DNA of 64,000 nucleotides from Ruminococcus sp. OA3 (lineage in GTDB: Bacteria; Bacillota; Clostridia; Lachnospirales; Lachnospiraceae), in the NCBI RefSeq assembly GCF_022440845.1, contig NZ_JAKNTO010000001.1, positions 1,302,001 to 1,366,000 on the forward strand. Direction: 5' to 3'. This document shows positions 43,496-52,623 of this stretch, one piece after another. The number at the start of each line of letters is the position of its first letter. Within the stretch, counting starts at the first letter, position 1. Below the pieces are notes generated by a model. The model had not been told where the DNA came from and made no database searches. It saw nothing but the letters and a program-made list of their open reading frames with translations. A program made the translations under genes and the position numbers.

Positions 43496-44481
43496 CGTTT
43501 TTTTTAGAATTTAAAGAAAAGTTAAAATCATTTTATACAAAATGCAGTGCGTATCTGAACCCTGTACTGAAATTTGGCCTTGCATTGATTGTATTTATCA
43601 ATATCAATATGATGCTGGGCTTTCTTCCGCAGCTGAACAGTGTTTTTGTAGTGTTGATTCTTGCTCTTTTGTGTGCGATTCTGCCGATAACGGCGATTAT
43701 GGTCTTTGGATGTTTTCTGATCGTCGGTCACTGTTACGCTATCGGAATTGAAGTTGCGGCGTTCGCGTTAATCCTGCTCCTTCTTCTGATGATCCTGTAT
43801 CTGAGATTTTCCCGCAGAGATGCTCTTGCACTTGTCCTGACCCCCCTGGCGTTTCAGCTTCAGATACCGTGTGCAATTCCTGTTGCTTATGGCCTGACGG
43901 GAAATGCAGGATCCTGTGTATCGGTTTCCTGCGGGGCCGTATTGTATTATTTTATGCGTCTTGTCAGTGACAAAGCGGTTCTGCTTCAGGATGGTGAGAT
44001 AAAAGAGCTTGCGCAGAGGCTGACAACACTTCTCGACGGACTGGTGCAGAACCAGGAAATGTGGATGACTGTGATCGCATTTGTTGCTGTGACACTGGTT
44101 GTCTATTGTATCCGGAGAGCATCGGCTGACTATGCGTGGACGATTGCGATCTTTAGCGGCGGGGTTCTGTATCTGATCCTTATGATCATAGGTGGATTTT
44201 TCCTGGATATGACAGGGTCGATCGCTGTACTGATCGCAGGCACTGCAGTATCCGTAATCCTGCTGCTGATCCTGGAATTTTTTGTATTTAATGTGGATTA
44301 TTCCAGGGCAGAATATCTGCAGTATGAGGACGATGAGTACTACTATTACGTGAAAGCGATTCCCAAGATGAGGATTTCCAGGCCGGAGCGATCCGTTAAA
44401 ACGATCGAGGCGGACAATGATATCCCCGAAAATCTGGAAGACAAGTTGGAAAAGTCGCTGAAAGATATTCATATCCATTGA
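43492..44481 (+). CDS. Polytopic membrane protein, unknown function
   Basis: A 329-residue protein with roughly eight transmembrane segments between residues 18 and 270 and a charged C-terminal tail containing EYLQYEDDEYYYYVKAIPK, a tyrosine/acid-rich juxtamembrane run. Translationally coupled to the preceding small membrane protein. It lies 60 bases upstream of the cyclic-di-AMP synthase cdaA and may belong to the same envelope operon. I recognise a recurrent Lachnospiraceae-type hypothetical arrangement but no function. Confidence 0.8.
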   Translation: MTFFLEFKEKLKSFYTKCSAYLNPVLKFGLALIVFININMMLGFLPQLNSVFVVLILALLCAILPITAIMVFGCFLIVGHCYAIGIEVAAFALILLLLLMILYLRFSRRDALALVLTPLAFQLQIPCAIPVAYGLTGNAGSCVSVSCGAVLYYFMRLVSDKAVLLQDGEIKELAQRLTTLLDGLVQNQEMWMTVIAFVAVTLVVYCIRRASADYAWTIAIFSGGVLYLILMIIGGFFLDMTGSIAVLIAGTAVSVILLLILEFFVFNVDYSRAEYLQYEDDEYYYYVKAIPKMRISRPERSVKTIEADNDIPENLEDKLEKSLKDIHIH

Positions 44482-44541
44482 AAGATATGAAATTAACTCT
44501 AAACTGGAATCTGGAAAAAACTATGGAAAGGAAGTGACTGC

Positions 44542-45429
44542 GTGGAAAAATATATTGAATTGCTGAAGCGGTACTGGGTTAATCTTTCTCTTCCAAAGTC
44601 CATAGAAGTTATAGACATTATACAGATCCTTCTGATTACGGTGTTTGTTTATTATTTGATGCTGTGGGTAAAAAGTACCCGTGCATATACGCTGCTCAAA
44701 GGACTGATGATGGTAGTCGTATTTCTGATACTTGCCTACCTGCTTCATATGGATGTTCTCATTTGGATTTTTACAAATCTCGGTGTCGTGGCAATCACTG
44801 CACTGATCATTATCTTCCAGCCGGAACTCAGAAGGGCGCTGGAACAGCTGGGTGAAAAGAACATGATAAACTCACTGCTACGCTTTGACAATACGAAAGT
44901 TGAGGAATGGAAGATCAGTGATACGACGATCAACGAACTGATACGCGCGGCGTATGATATGGGTGAAGTGAAGACGGGCGCGCTGATCGTTATTGAAAAT
45001 AATGTGATACTGCGGGAATATGAAAAGACAGGAATTCCGCTGGATTCGGTTCTGACAAGTCAGCTGCTGATCAATATTTTTGAACATAATACCCCGCTCC
45101 ATGACGGAGCTGTCATTGTGAGACATAACAGGGTAGTGGCCGCGACGTGTTATCTGCCGCTTTCCGACAATCTGACACTGAACAAAAATCTGGGAACGAG
45201 ACACAGAGCCGGTGTCGGAATCAGTGAGGTCAGCGATGCGCTGACGATCATCGTATCCGAGGAGACCGGAAACGTTTCCTATACACTGGGAGGTAAGATT
45301 TACACAGGCGCAGCGCCGAATGAATTGAGAGAACAGCTCTATAAGCTTCAGAAAAAAAATCCGGGGGATGAGACTGGCAGGAAAAAATGGAGAGGGAGGG
45401 TGAAAAATGCAGAAAAAACTCACAAATAA
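44542..45429 (+). CDS. cdaA: Diadenylate cyclase CdaA (DacA)
   Basis: A 295-residue membrane enzyme that makes cyclic di-AMP from two ATP. Three N-terminal transmembrane helices (about residues 18-100), FQPELRRALEQLG linker, then the DAC domain with the catalytic HDGAVIV and GTRHRAG motifs. GTG start with AAAGGAAG upstream. Overlaps cdaR by 23 bases; CdaR is its usual membrane partner. Cyclic di-AMP controls potassium and osmolyte transport and wall homeostasis. Confidence 0.95.
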   Translation: MEKYIELLKRYWVNLSLPKSIEVIDIIQILLITVFVYYLMLWVKSTRAYTLLKGLMMVVVFLILAYLLHMDVLIWIFTNLGVVAITALIIIFQPELRRALEQLGEKNMINSLLRFDNTKVEEWKISDTTINELIRAAYDMGEVKTGALIVIENNVILREYEKTGIPLDSVLTSQLLINIFEHNTPLHDGAVIVRHNRVVAATCYLPLSDNLTLNKNLGTRHRAGVGISEVSDALTIIVSEETGNVSYTLGGKIYTGAAPNELREQLYKLQKKNPGDETGRKKWRGRVKNAEKTHK

Positions 45430-46672
45430 CCTGCTCCTGAAGATTGTGTCAGTTGTGATCGCGGTAGTCGTTTGGCTGATCATAGTAAATATCAACGACC
45501 CGGTGGTTGTCAGAAGTTATAACGTTCCTGTGACGATCCAGAATGGAGCGTACATCGAGAGCGGAGGAAAGACATATCTGGTGGATGACGAGCAGCAGAT
45601 GGCGACTGTCATCCTCAAGGGGAACAGCTCTGTGGTTGAGAACAGGTTAAAAGATATCGTCGCCGTTGCCGATCTGACTCAGATCGTCAACATGGATACG
45701 ACGCCGGTCATGGTGCCGATCACGGCGACATGTGACAGGGTGCCGGTTGAAAACATTACGGTCATCCCGAAGACGATGGCGATCCAGATCGAAGATGTTG
45801 AGAGCAAGGACTTTACCATCAGCGTCAATGTGGAGAATGACAAACAGGGAAAAGGATATGAAGTGGGGACGGCGGAGGCCTCTCCGGAGAAAGTGACGAT
45901 ATCCGGGCCGGCTTCCCTGATCGGAAAAATCGACCGGGTCGACGCTACTGTGAACGCTGCAGATATTACCCAGGATACGACGGTGACATCCAGCCTTAAG
46001 GTGATCGACAAGAATCAGGATTTCATTTCAGATACAAAGATGAGTTACCTGAAATTTGATATTGGAGAACCGGTGGTGGATGTGCATGTGGATCTCTGGT
46101 CGGTCCGGGATGAAGTAAAACTGAACGTGAACTACATGGGAGAACCTGCCGAGGGGTATCAGATCGGCAATGTTTCAATCACCCCGTCTACGATTTCTGT
46201 TGCCGGAACGGATGAAGCACTTGCAAATCTTGCACAGAACGGGTATACGATCGACCTTCCGGCGGGTGCCGTCGTGGTTGACGGACAGGATAAAGACTTT
46301 GAGACAAAACTGAATCTTTCGGATTATATGCCGGATGGCCTCAGAGTGACAAATAATGTGAAAACGGCGATCGTCAATATGAGTATTATACCGATCGGAA
46401 GCAAACAGCTGACGCTGCAGACAAAGAATATTAATGTGCAGAATCTGGACAGTAATCTCAGAGTCGTCTTTGATACGGATAAGCTGGTGATTGGGGTTAA
46501 AGCCGATGACATTACACTGGGGGCATTGACAGAAAGCGCGGTGTCCATGAGTGTGGATATGAGAGATATGGGATCCGGTGATTATGATGTGCCGGTCACG
46601 ATAGATCTTCCGGCCGGCTGCGAGCTGCTGGAGCCTGTGGAAACGCTGGTGCATGTGTCGAAGCTGGAATAA
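45407..46672 (+). CDS. cdaR: CdaR (YbbR-domain) regulator of CdaA
   Basis: A 421-residue protein with one N-terminal transmembrane helix (LKIVSVVIAVVVWLIIVNIND) and several extracytoplasmic YbbR beta-domains (repeats beginning near residues 45, 130, 220 and 310; VTISGPASLIGKIDRVDA and ISVAGTDEALANLAQ are typical). It binds and modulates CdaA. Start lies inside cdaA (23-base overlap). glmM, which normally follows, is absent; an HPr-like gene takes its place. Confidence 0.93.
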   Translation: MQKKLTNNLLLKIVSVVIAVVVWLIIVNINDPVVVRSYNVPVTIQNGAYIESGGKTYLVDDEQQMATVILKGNSSVVENRLKDIVAVADLTQIVNMDTTPVMVPITATCDRVPVENITVIPKTMAIQIEDVESKDFTISVNVENDKQGKGYEVGTAEASPEKVTISGPASLIGKIDRVDATVNAADITQDTTVTSSLKVIDKNQDFISDTKMSYLKFDIGEPVVDVHVDLWSVRDEVKLNVNYMGEPAEGYQIGNVSITPSTISVAGTDEALANLAQNGYTIDLPAGAVVVDGQDKDFETKLNLSDYMPDGLRVTNNVKTAIVNMSIIPIGSKQLTLQTKNINVQNLDSNLRVVFDTDKLVIGVKADDITLGALTESAVSMSVDMRDMGSGDYDVPVTIDLPAGCELLEPVETLVHVSKLE

Positions 46673-46690
46673 AGAAACAGGGGTGAAATT

Positions 46691-46963
46691 ATGGTAAGTC
46701 AGAAAGTAATCATTCAAAATCCGTCAGGACTTCATCTGAAACCGGCGGGACTGTTGTGCAATCTCGCGATCCGTTATAAGGCGCTGGTTACATTTACCTA
46801 TAAAAAGGGCACAGCCAATGCAAAAAGTGTGCTGAGCGTACTCGGTGCCTGCGTGAAATGCGGGGATGAAATTGAGCTCGTATGTGAGGGACCGGATGAG
46901 CAGGAGGCGCTGCAGTCGCTTGTGGAGGCCATCGAGAGCGGTCTCGGAGAACATCACAGCTGA
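46691..46963 (+). CDS. HPr-like phosphocarrier protein
   Basis: A 90-residue HPr fold with the phosphorylatable His15 in NPSGLHLKPAG and a serine in AKSVLSVLG at the place of regulatory Ser46. It should either carry phosphate in the sugar phosphotransferase system or act as a Crh/NPr-type regulator. It follows cdaR by 18 bases, probably in the cdaA operon; enzyme I is not nearby. A strong terminator follows. Confidence 0.88.
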   Translation: MVSQKVIIQNPSGLHLKPAGLLCNLAIRYKALVTFTYKKGTANAKSVLSVLGACVKCGDEIELVCEGPDEQEALQSLVEAIESGLGEHHS

Positions 46964-46985
46964 CAGCATCAGGAGATGTAAATAT

Positions 46986-47036
46986 AAAGAGGAAGGTTTC
47001 CCGGGTCTGGTGAAGACCCGGGAAACCTTCCTCTTT
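46986..47036. terminator. Very long bidirectional terminator
   Basis: 23-bp perfect stem (46986-47008 with 47014-47036), loop GGTGA, A-rich on the left and TTTT on the right, between the convergent HPr-like gene and the LicC-like gene. Confidence 0.95.
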
Positions 47037-47050
47037 TGTTCCTGCAAAAG

Positions 47051-47779
47051 CTATGCTTCCAGTGAATCGCGGTATGAACAGTAAGAAGGGTCAAAAAGAC
47101 ATAGTTCATCCAGAGTATCGAATTCCAGTATTGCATTGTCAGGATATTCTTTCATATATAGAGTTAATTCTGCAAGATGTTTCATATAAATATTTTCCCA
47201 CATCAGGTTCTTTGTCGCAGGAAGGTCATATTCGGCCTCAAGGATCTGCAGGAACTGATTGGAAAATTCCGTGTTAAACAGTACATGCCCCAGCATATAC
47301 CAGGAATCCCTGCCGCCGATCTGCACATCCGTGATCCTTCCGGATGAATCTGTTGTCAGGCAGTATTCGTCCGTAGGTCCCTGGGCATAAAGGGCGGAAT
47401 AATAAGGCAGGGTGCTGTCCCGGGAAAATGGATTGTCCGGGAAGTAATTGTCGGAAGAGCAGATAAATGTGTTTGCGAGTACCCTGCGCGCTGCCCAGAC
47501 GGAAGAATGATTGTTCCGTTCCTGATACTCCTTGTTTTCGATCAGGGTGACATTCCATTTTCCGGGGAGATATTCAAACTGCTTCTTTAGATACCCGGTG
47601 ACAATATAAATATCTCGGATACCTGCTTCCTGCAGCTGCCGGATCTGACGCTCAATCAGAACTTCTCCCCGGACTGTTAACAGAGCTTTGGGTGTTGTCC
47701 GGGACAGCGGCGCGAACCTGGATGCAAATCCTGCGGCCAGTATCACAGCGTTATCTATGTTGAATTTTGATGTGTGCAT
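47051..47779 (-). CDS. LicC-like cholinephosphate cytidylyltransferase
   Basis: A 242-residue nucleotidyltransferase expected to make CDP-choline (or a related CDP-amino-alcohol) for wall polymer decoration. The complete pyrophosphorylase motif is visible: VILAAGFASRFAPL, TPKALLTVRGEVLIERQI, and the metal-site SSDNYFPDNPF corresponding to the DADNYL of pneumococcal LicC; GYLKKQFEYL also matches. ATG 47779 preferred, GGAGG seven bases upstream. Divergent from the glycosyltransferase gene. Substrate is inferred from family and neighbours. Confidence 0.85.
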   Translation of the reverse strand: MHTSKFNIDNAVILAAGFASRFAPLSRTTPKALLTVRGEVLIERQIRQLQEAGIRDIYIVTGYLKKQFEYLPGKWNVTLIENKEYQERNNHSSVWAARRVLANTFICSSDNYFPDNPFSRDSTLPYYSALYAQGPTDEYCLTTDSSGRITDVQIGGRDSWYMLGHVLFNTEFSNQFLQILEAEYDLPATKNLMWENIYMKHLAELTLYMKEYPDNAILEFDTLDELCLFDPSYCSYRDSLEA

Positions 47780-47803
47780 ACATTACCTCCTTGGTGTGCA
47801 TTC

Positions 47804-47832
47804 ATTTTATGACAATGGCGGTGTGGTGTCAA
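47804..47832 (-). promoter_or_regulatory. Promoter of the LicC-like gene
   Basis: Minus-strand TTGACA (47827-47832), 17 bp, TAAAAT (47804-47809). Confidence 0.8.
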
Positions 47833-47874
47833 GTTTGACAAAATGTGTCCCAGATTATGGCGTGTAGAAATATG

Positions 47875-47903
47875 TTGACCGAGATTAACAATATGTTTAT
47901 AAT
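47875..47903 (+). promoter_or_regulatory. Promoter of the surface-polymer operon
   Basis: TTGACC (47875-47880), 17 bp, TATAAT (47898-47903), 50 bases before the GT2 start. Drives at least the five genes to 52590, which are separated by 9 to 32 bases. Confidence 0.8.
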
Positions 47904-47952
47904 AGGATTCAAAGCTTGTAGACTGGCATAAGCCATCGGGAAAGGATATGTA

Positions 47953-49032
47953 ATGGTGCAAAATATGGAGTTAACACAGCAGGGCGAAGCGTTGGTCAGC
48001 GTCATTGTGCCCATTTACAATGCTGAAAAACATATTAGAAAATGTGTCGAATCTTTGGTGAATCAGACTTATCAGAATACAGAAATTATACTGGTGGATG
48101 ATGGTTCACCGGATGATTCCGGAAAAATCTGTGATGAATATGCCGGAAAATATGACAGAGTCAAAGTGATCCACAAAAGCAACGGGGGGGTAAGTGCCGC
48201 AAGGAATGCTGGTATGAAGGCTGCCTCCGGACAGTATATACATTTCTGTGATGCGGATGACTGGATAGAACCGGAAACGTATTCTGAAATCGTACCCAAG
48301 CTTGTCTCAGAAGATGCGGACGTGGCGCTTTTTGGCTGGTATGTGGATACTGAAAACAAAGGTACCATTTCTTCAGTCAGCAGGACGGATCATGCACTGG
48401 ACGGTATTGGAAATCAGTTTGATATTTTTCAGGGGATGCTTATCATATGCGGCAATGCGGGCGGCCTGAAAGGTTATGGCAATTTTATATGGAATAAAAT
48501 TTATAAAAGAGAATCTCTTCTGGATGAGAAAAACAATTTGATTTTGTTTGATGAAACGATAAAAGTTGCAGAAGACGGAATATGGCTGATGTATGCCGGG
48601 CAGAATTGGAAGAAAGGTGTTTTTGCCAGGAAGGCATATTATCATTATTATACCAACAATGAAAGTGTAATGAATACAGCCGGAAACTTCAGCAGCACAA
48701 GACTGGCCTCACAACAGGCCCATATGAGGATGCTGGATATTCTCAAAGATTTTAACAGGGATTATTATGAGATCCACCGTCAGGCGTGTATTACGTATTT
48801 CTGGATCGTGGCAAAGTCAAATCCGGCAGCAAAAACGCCGGAATTCGTAGCGCAGGTTATCAGCAATATCATTGCCATCAACGACGGTGTCTGTCCGGAT
48901 GCGCTTGCGGCGGATGTTCTCAATGCGTTAAAAACAACTGCCAGATACAGATGGCTGAACAATCGTCTGCCGGTTAAGGTGGCAATGAAGGTTATGACGA
49001 TATTCGATAAAATGAAAAAGCGTATATCTTAA
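47953..49032 (+). CDS. Family 2 glycosyltransferase
   Basis: A 359-residue GT-A enzyme: VSVIVPIYNAEKHIRKCVES at about residue 16, DDGSPDDSG donor-binding motif, NGGVSAARNAGM and DADDWIEPE metal-binding DxD region. Probably adds a sugar to a lipid-linked or polymeric acceptor on the cytoplasmic side. First gene of the operon with the MenD-like enzyme; AAAGGA ribosome site. Donor and acceptor unknown. Confidence 0.9.
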   Translation: MVQNMELTQQGEALVSVIVPIYNAEKHIRKCVESLVNQTYQNTEIILVDDGSPDDSGKICDEYAGKYDRVKVIHKSNGGVSAARNAGMKAASGQYIHFCDADDWIEPETYSEIVPKLVSEDADVALFGWYVDTENKGTISSVSRTDHALDGIGNQFDIFQGMLIICGNAGGLKGYGNFIWNKIYKRESLLDEKNNLILFDETIKVAEDGIWLMYAGQNWKKGVFARKAYYHYYTNNESVMNTAGNFSSTRLASQQAHMRMLDILKDFNRDYYEIHRQACITYFWIVAKSNPAAKTPEFVAQVISNIIAINDGVCPDALAADVLNALKTTARYRWLNNRLPVKVAMKVMTIFDKMKKRIS

Positions 49033-49064
49033 GATATACGGTTCCAAAAGACCAGGAGGAAAAT

Positions 49065-50819
49065 ATGTATACAAAAACAAAAAATGTTCAATATCTGATC
49101 GCGTTAATGAAAGCACATAATGTCCGTCATGTTGTGCTGTCACCGGGCGGAAGAAATATTCCGATCAATCATTGCCTTGAACAGGATGATTTTTTCACGT
49201 GTTATTCTGTTGTGGATGAGCGCAGTGCGGCGTATTTTGCGATCGGGCTTTCTCAGCAGCTTGGAAATGAAATCGTGGGAATCTGCTGTACGTCATCCGT
49301 GGCGGCAAGCAATTATACTCCGGGTATTACAGAGGCGTTTTATCTCAGAGTGCCGCTTCTTGTAATAACGGCTGACAGAAATCCGAATATGCTGGAACAG
49401 ATGGAGAATCAGATGATCAACCAGGTTGATATGTTCCGCAATTTCTGTAAAAAATGCGTAAATCTTCCGGTTGTTAAAGATGATGACGACGCATGGGCGT
49501 GTCAGAGAATGATAAACGAGGCACTCCTGGAAGTAAAACATCATGGGGATGGACCTGTTCAGGTCAATATCCCTATCCCGAAGGATCTCGGTATCTTTAC
49601 AGAACCTAAGCTTCCCGAAGTAAAAGTGATCAGAAGACTTGATTATATGAGAGATATGGATAAGTGGAAAGAGATGGCCGGTAAGCTTAAGAAAGCAAGC
49701 AGGATCATGGTTGTCTGCGGTGAACATATCCCTCCACAGAGAAAAGAACTTGACGATATGATCAGGTTTGCAAAAAAATATAATTGTGTGATAGCGACAG
49801 AGCATATTTCCAATGTTGAATGTGAAGGCGCCCTGAACATATTCGGTGCCGCGGAGGTGATGCCTTTCAAATCGTTTGACGAATATCTGCCGGAAATCGT
49901 AATCTCTGTCGGAGGAAATTTTGTCTCCAGGATCAAGGATCTGCTGATCGGGAAACATGGACAATTTGAGCACTGGTCAGTCGATGAGGGCGGCAGAGTG
50001 TGCGATATGTTTAAGAGCCTGACTGCGATCTTTGAGTGTACTTCGGCAGACTTCTTTGCATATTTTGCGAACGAAGCATCAGCTATGATGGCAAACGACA
50101 GAAAATACTATGATAAATGGGCGGAAGCCAGGGTGAAAGCAGAATTCCCTGATTTCCCGTTCAGTAATTCTTATGCGATCAAAGCACTTGCAAAGAAAAT
50201 ACCAGCGAGATCACTGATGCATCTTGGAATTTTAAACTCAACCAGAATCATGCAGCAATGTGATGTTGCGGAAGGTGTTACGGCGTACAGCAACATTGGT
50301 GCATTCGGTATCGACGGCTCTATGTCTACATTTGTGGGACAATCCGTGATTGCTGCGGATAAGCTTTGTTTTCTTGTGATTGGTGACCTCAGCTTTTTCT
50401 ATGATATGAATGCACTGCAGATCCGTCATCTTGGAAAAAATGTCAGGATTATGCTTATCAATAACAGCGGTGCTGCGGAATTCCATTATTTTATCGGTGA
50501 AAAAGTGATTCCAACGCTGAATCAGCATATTGCGGCGGAGCATTTTACCAGTGCTCAGGGCTGGGTCGAGAGCAAGAATTTCAGATACTACTCTGCGAAA
50601 ACTACGGATGAGCTTGATTCTGTGCTGGACGAGTTTATCAACCCTTCTGCTGACAGACCGGCTTTCCTGGAAGTCTTCACTGACAAGAAGTATGATGCAG
50701 ACAGCCTCAAAGAACATTGCTTTAAACTGAGGCAGCCGAACACTGCAGCGCCGATTAAAAGCAAGATGAAGTCGGCCCTGGGGAATATTATTTCGGGCGC
50801 GGGCGGAAAAAAGAATTGA
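49065..50819 (+). CDS. MenD-like ThDP-dependent enzyme in a glycan locus
   Basis: A 584-residue protein aligned by eye with MenD (SEPHCHC synthase) along its length: LSPGGRNIPI for PGSRSTPL, the ThDP-glutamate run VVDERSAAYFAIGLS, CTSSVAASNYTPGITEA, ITADRNPNM for LTADRPPEL, ILNSTRIM near the isochorismate/oxoglutarate site, and the Mg-ThDP motif GDLSFFYDMNAL...NNSGAAEFH. Cofactor residues are intact; substrate-side positions differ (SR to GR in the first loop, RPPEL to RNPNM). No menaquinone gene is near; neighbours are glycosyltransferases and an aldo/keto reductase. Probably a carboligase or decarboxylase on a surface-polymer precursor. Excellent AGGAGG start. Confidence 0.8.
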   Translation: MYTKTKNVQYLIALMKAHNVRHVVLSPGGRNIPINHCLEQDDFFTCYSVVDERSAAYFAIGLSQQLGNEIVGICCTSSVAASNYTPGITEAFYLRVPLLVITADRNPNMLEQMENQMINQVDMFRNFCKKCVNLPVVKDDDDAWACQRMINEALLEVKHHGDGPVQVNIPIPKDLGIFTEPKLPEVKVIRRLDYMRDMDKWKEMAGKLKKASRIMVVCGEHIPPQRKELDDMIRFAKKYNCVIATEHISNVECEGALNIFGAAEVMPFKSFDEYLPEIVISVGGNFVSRIKDLLIGKHGQFEHWSVDEGGRVCDMFKSLTAIFECTSADFFAYFANEASAMMANDRKYYDKWAEARVKAEFPDFPFSNSYAIKALAKKIPARSLMHLGILNSTRIMQQCDVAEGVTAYSNIGAFGIDGSMSTFVGQSVIAADKLCFLVIGDLSFFYDMNALQIRHLGKNVRIMLINNSGAAEFHYFIGEKVIPTLNQHIAAEHFTSAQGWVESKNFRYYSAKTTDELDSVLDEFINPSADRPAFLEVFTDKKYDADSLKEHCFKLRQPNTAAPIKSKMKSALGNIISGAGGKKN

Positions 50820-50832
50820 GGGCAGATAATTC

Positions 50833-51681
50833 ATGGATTCAATTACTTTAAATAATGGAAATCAAATACCGCAGATGATGTTCGGTTCTTTTCAGATGAA
50901 TGAACAGGCGGATATGGATGCTGTTGTGGAAACAGCTGTTGACAACGGCGTATTAGGCTTTGACACATCGCCGAGTTACCGTACGGAGGAGATGCTCTCA
51001 GCAGCTGTGCAAAGACTTACCGCTCAAAGAGATGGACTCTCCAGGAGTGATTTTTTTCTGGATACTAAGATTGATGAGTGGCAGATGATAGCCAAAAAAG
51101 GGGAGATTCGCCCTTACGTGGAAAAATGCCTCGAAAAAACAAATCTGGACTATTGGGACCTTATATTAATCCACTGGCCGCAGCCGGATTATTATGCAAA
51201 AACATGGCTTGCAATGGAGAAACTGTATGAGGAAGGTATTGTAAAAAATATTGGAGTCTGTAATTTCTCAGTCAGACATTTTAAGGGGCTGGAAAATGCA
51301 GGGGCCAATATTGCGCCTGCGGTCATGCAGAATGAGGTGCATCCCCTCAATACGGAGAACGAGGTACTTGAATACTGTAAAGAAAATCATATTACAGTTC
51401 AGGCATACAGTCCGCTGTGCCGCATGATACCGGAAATAAGAGACAATGAACTTCTTAATCATCTTGCCCAAAAATACAGCGTATCCCTTGCACAGATTAT
51501 ACTGCGCTGGCATATAGAACGCGGTCTGGTGCCTGTTGTTAAGACGAGCAGCGAGAAAAGGGTGAAGGAAAATACGGATATTTTTTCCTTTGCGCTTTCA
51601 GAAGAGGACAGGGATGCGATTACTGGTCTGGACAGACACTTTAAGATATTTCTCGAGTCAAGATGCTGTCCGGGATATTAA
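50833..51681 (+). CDS. Aldo/keto reductase
   Basis: A 282-residue NAD(P)H-dependent reductase of the AKR fold: NGNQIPQMMFGSFQ, GFDTSPSYRTEEM with catalytic Asp and Tyr, the lysine in FLDTKID, LILIHWPQPD with catalytic His, and VKTSSEKRVKEN cofactor-binding run. It starts 13 bases after the MenD-like gene and is clearly in the same transcript, so it could reduce the ketone produced there. Substrate unknown. Confidence 0.9.
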   Translation: MDSITLNNGNQIPQMMFGSFQMNEQADMDAVVETAVDNGVLGFDTSPSYRTEEMLSAAVQRLTAQRDGLSRSDFFLDTKIDEWQMIAKKGEIRPYVEKCLEKTNLDYWDLILIHWPQPDYYAKTWLAMEKLYEEGIVKNIGVCNFSVRHFKGLENAGANIAPAVMQNEVHPLNTENEVLEYCKENHITVQAYSPLCRMIPEIRDNELLNHLAQKYSVSLAQIILRWHIERGLVPVVKTSSEKRVKENTDIFSFALSEEDRDAITGLDRHFKIFLESRCCPGY

Positions 51682-51690
51682 GGGGATTCG

Positions 51691-52590
51691 ATGATGCTAA
51701 AAAAAATATATAAGAAGATTCGGGGATTTGCAAAGAAAAACCTGAAGTTTACAGTGATTGCTGCATTTGTTCTGGTGCTGGCACTTCTTTCACTGGTTCT
51801 TGCCCTGACGGCTGGAATCATACCAGCGATTGTTGCAGACATTGTGCTGATCGTGATCTGCGGAGGGATTCTGCTCACTGATAAACTCAGTGTAAGATGG
51901 TGGACAAGGGAGAAGCCCCCCGGTTTCTTTCAGGATCTGCGATGGAGAAATGTTCCTGGACTGGTCGTGGGATCAACAAAGGCATGGAAATATATTGATT
52001 TCACACGATTTGGTGATCAGATTTATAACTGTGTGACATATAAACGGTCTTTTCATATGGATTTTGCAATGCTGAAGACTTATTTCAGCCATGTGAAAAA
52101 AGATGGAAAGATATTCATTGTCTTTGATTATTCAGAGGCTGAAGAGCTCGGGTGGGCCATAAGCCCCAGAGACTGGAGTTATATTCATCCTCATTTGTTT
52201 CTGGCGCTGGGGAAAACGGCAGATAAGAAAAAAAACAGCCATCCCCTGTTTTATTACCCGAAACAGACGATCGGATATGTATGTACAAGAATCATTAAGA
52301 AACTGGGATTTTATAAAAATGCTACCTGGAAACGGTCAAACGACATGAATCTGGACATAGACACAGGAAAAGTACAGAAGAGGATTCAGGCAATTGACAA
52401 AATGCTTTGTTTCTGCTGGGAACGAGATCTTGTTCCGGAACTTATTTTGATTAACGGCAGCAGTGAAAACAATTGTGCAAATGAGATTATCAGAGCTACT
52501 TTTGCGCCAAAGTATTATCAACTGGACGTCAAAACTGTGGATAATGCCGGAGAACTGAATAACTATATCAATCAGAAAATACAGCAGTAA
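51691..52590 (+). CDS. Membrane-anchored protein of unknown function
   Basis: A 299-residue protein with a basic N-terminus (residues 1-20), two hydrophobic helices (about residues 22-42 and 45-62) and a cytoplasmic-looking soluble part of about 230 residues. That part has alpha/beta strands such as GLVVGSTKAWKYIDF, GKIFIVFDYSEAEELG and VPELILINGSSENNCAN but no motif I can assign. Aromatic-rich (WWTREKP, PRDWSYIHPHLF). Co-transcribed after the aldo/keto reductase (9-base gap). It may be a modification enzyme or a scaffold for polymer assembly; this is a guess from context. Confidence 0.75.
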   Translation: MMLKKIYKKIRGFAKKNLKFTVIAAFVLVLALLSLVLALTAGIIPAIVADIVLIVICGGILLTDKLSVRWWTREKPPGFFQDLRWRNVPGLVVGSTKAWKYIDFTRFGDQIYNCVTYKRSFHMDFAMLKTYFSHVKKDGKIFIVFDYSEAEELGWAISPRDWSYIHPHLFLALGKTADKKKNSHPLFYYPKQTIGYVCTRIIKKLGFYKNATWKRSNDMNLDIDTGKVQKRIQAIDKMLCFCWERDLVPELILINGSSENNCANEIIRATFAPKYYQLDVKTVDNAGELNNYINQKIQQ

Positions 52591-52623
52591 GCCGGCAAGC
52601 GGTATGGTTAATGAGGATATTCT

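Noticed and set aside
49065-50819. Genuine menaquinone gene menD
   Set aside because: No other men genes nearby, altered substrate-side motifs and a glycan operon context; kept as MenD-like.
47051-52590. Phosphonate (aminoethylphosphonate) decoration pathway
   Set aside because: LicC-like and ThDP enzymes could fit, but there is no PEP mutase or AEP transaminase and the ThDP enzyme is MenD-like and too long for phosphonopyruvate decarboxylase.
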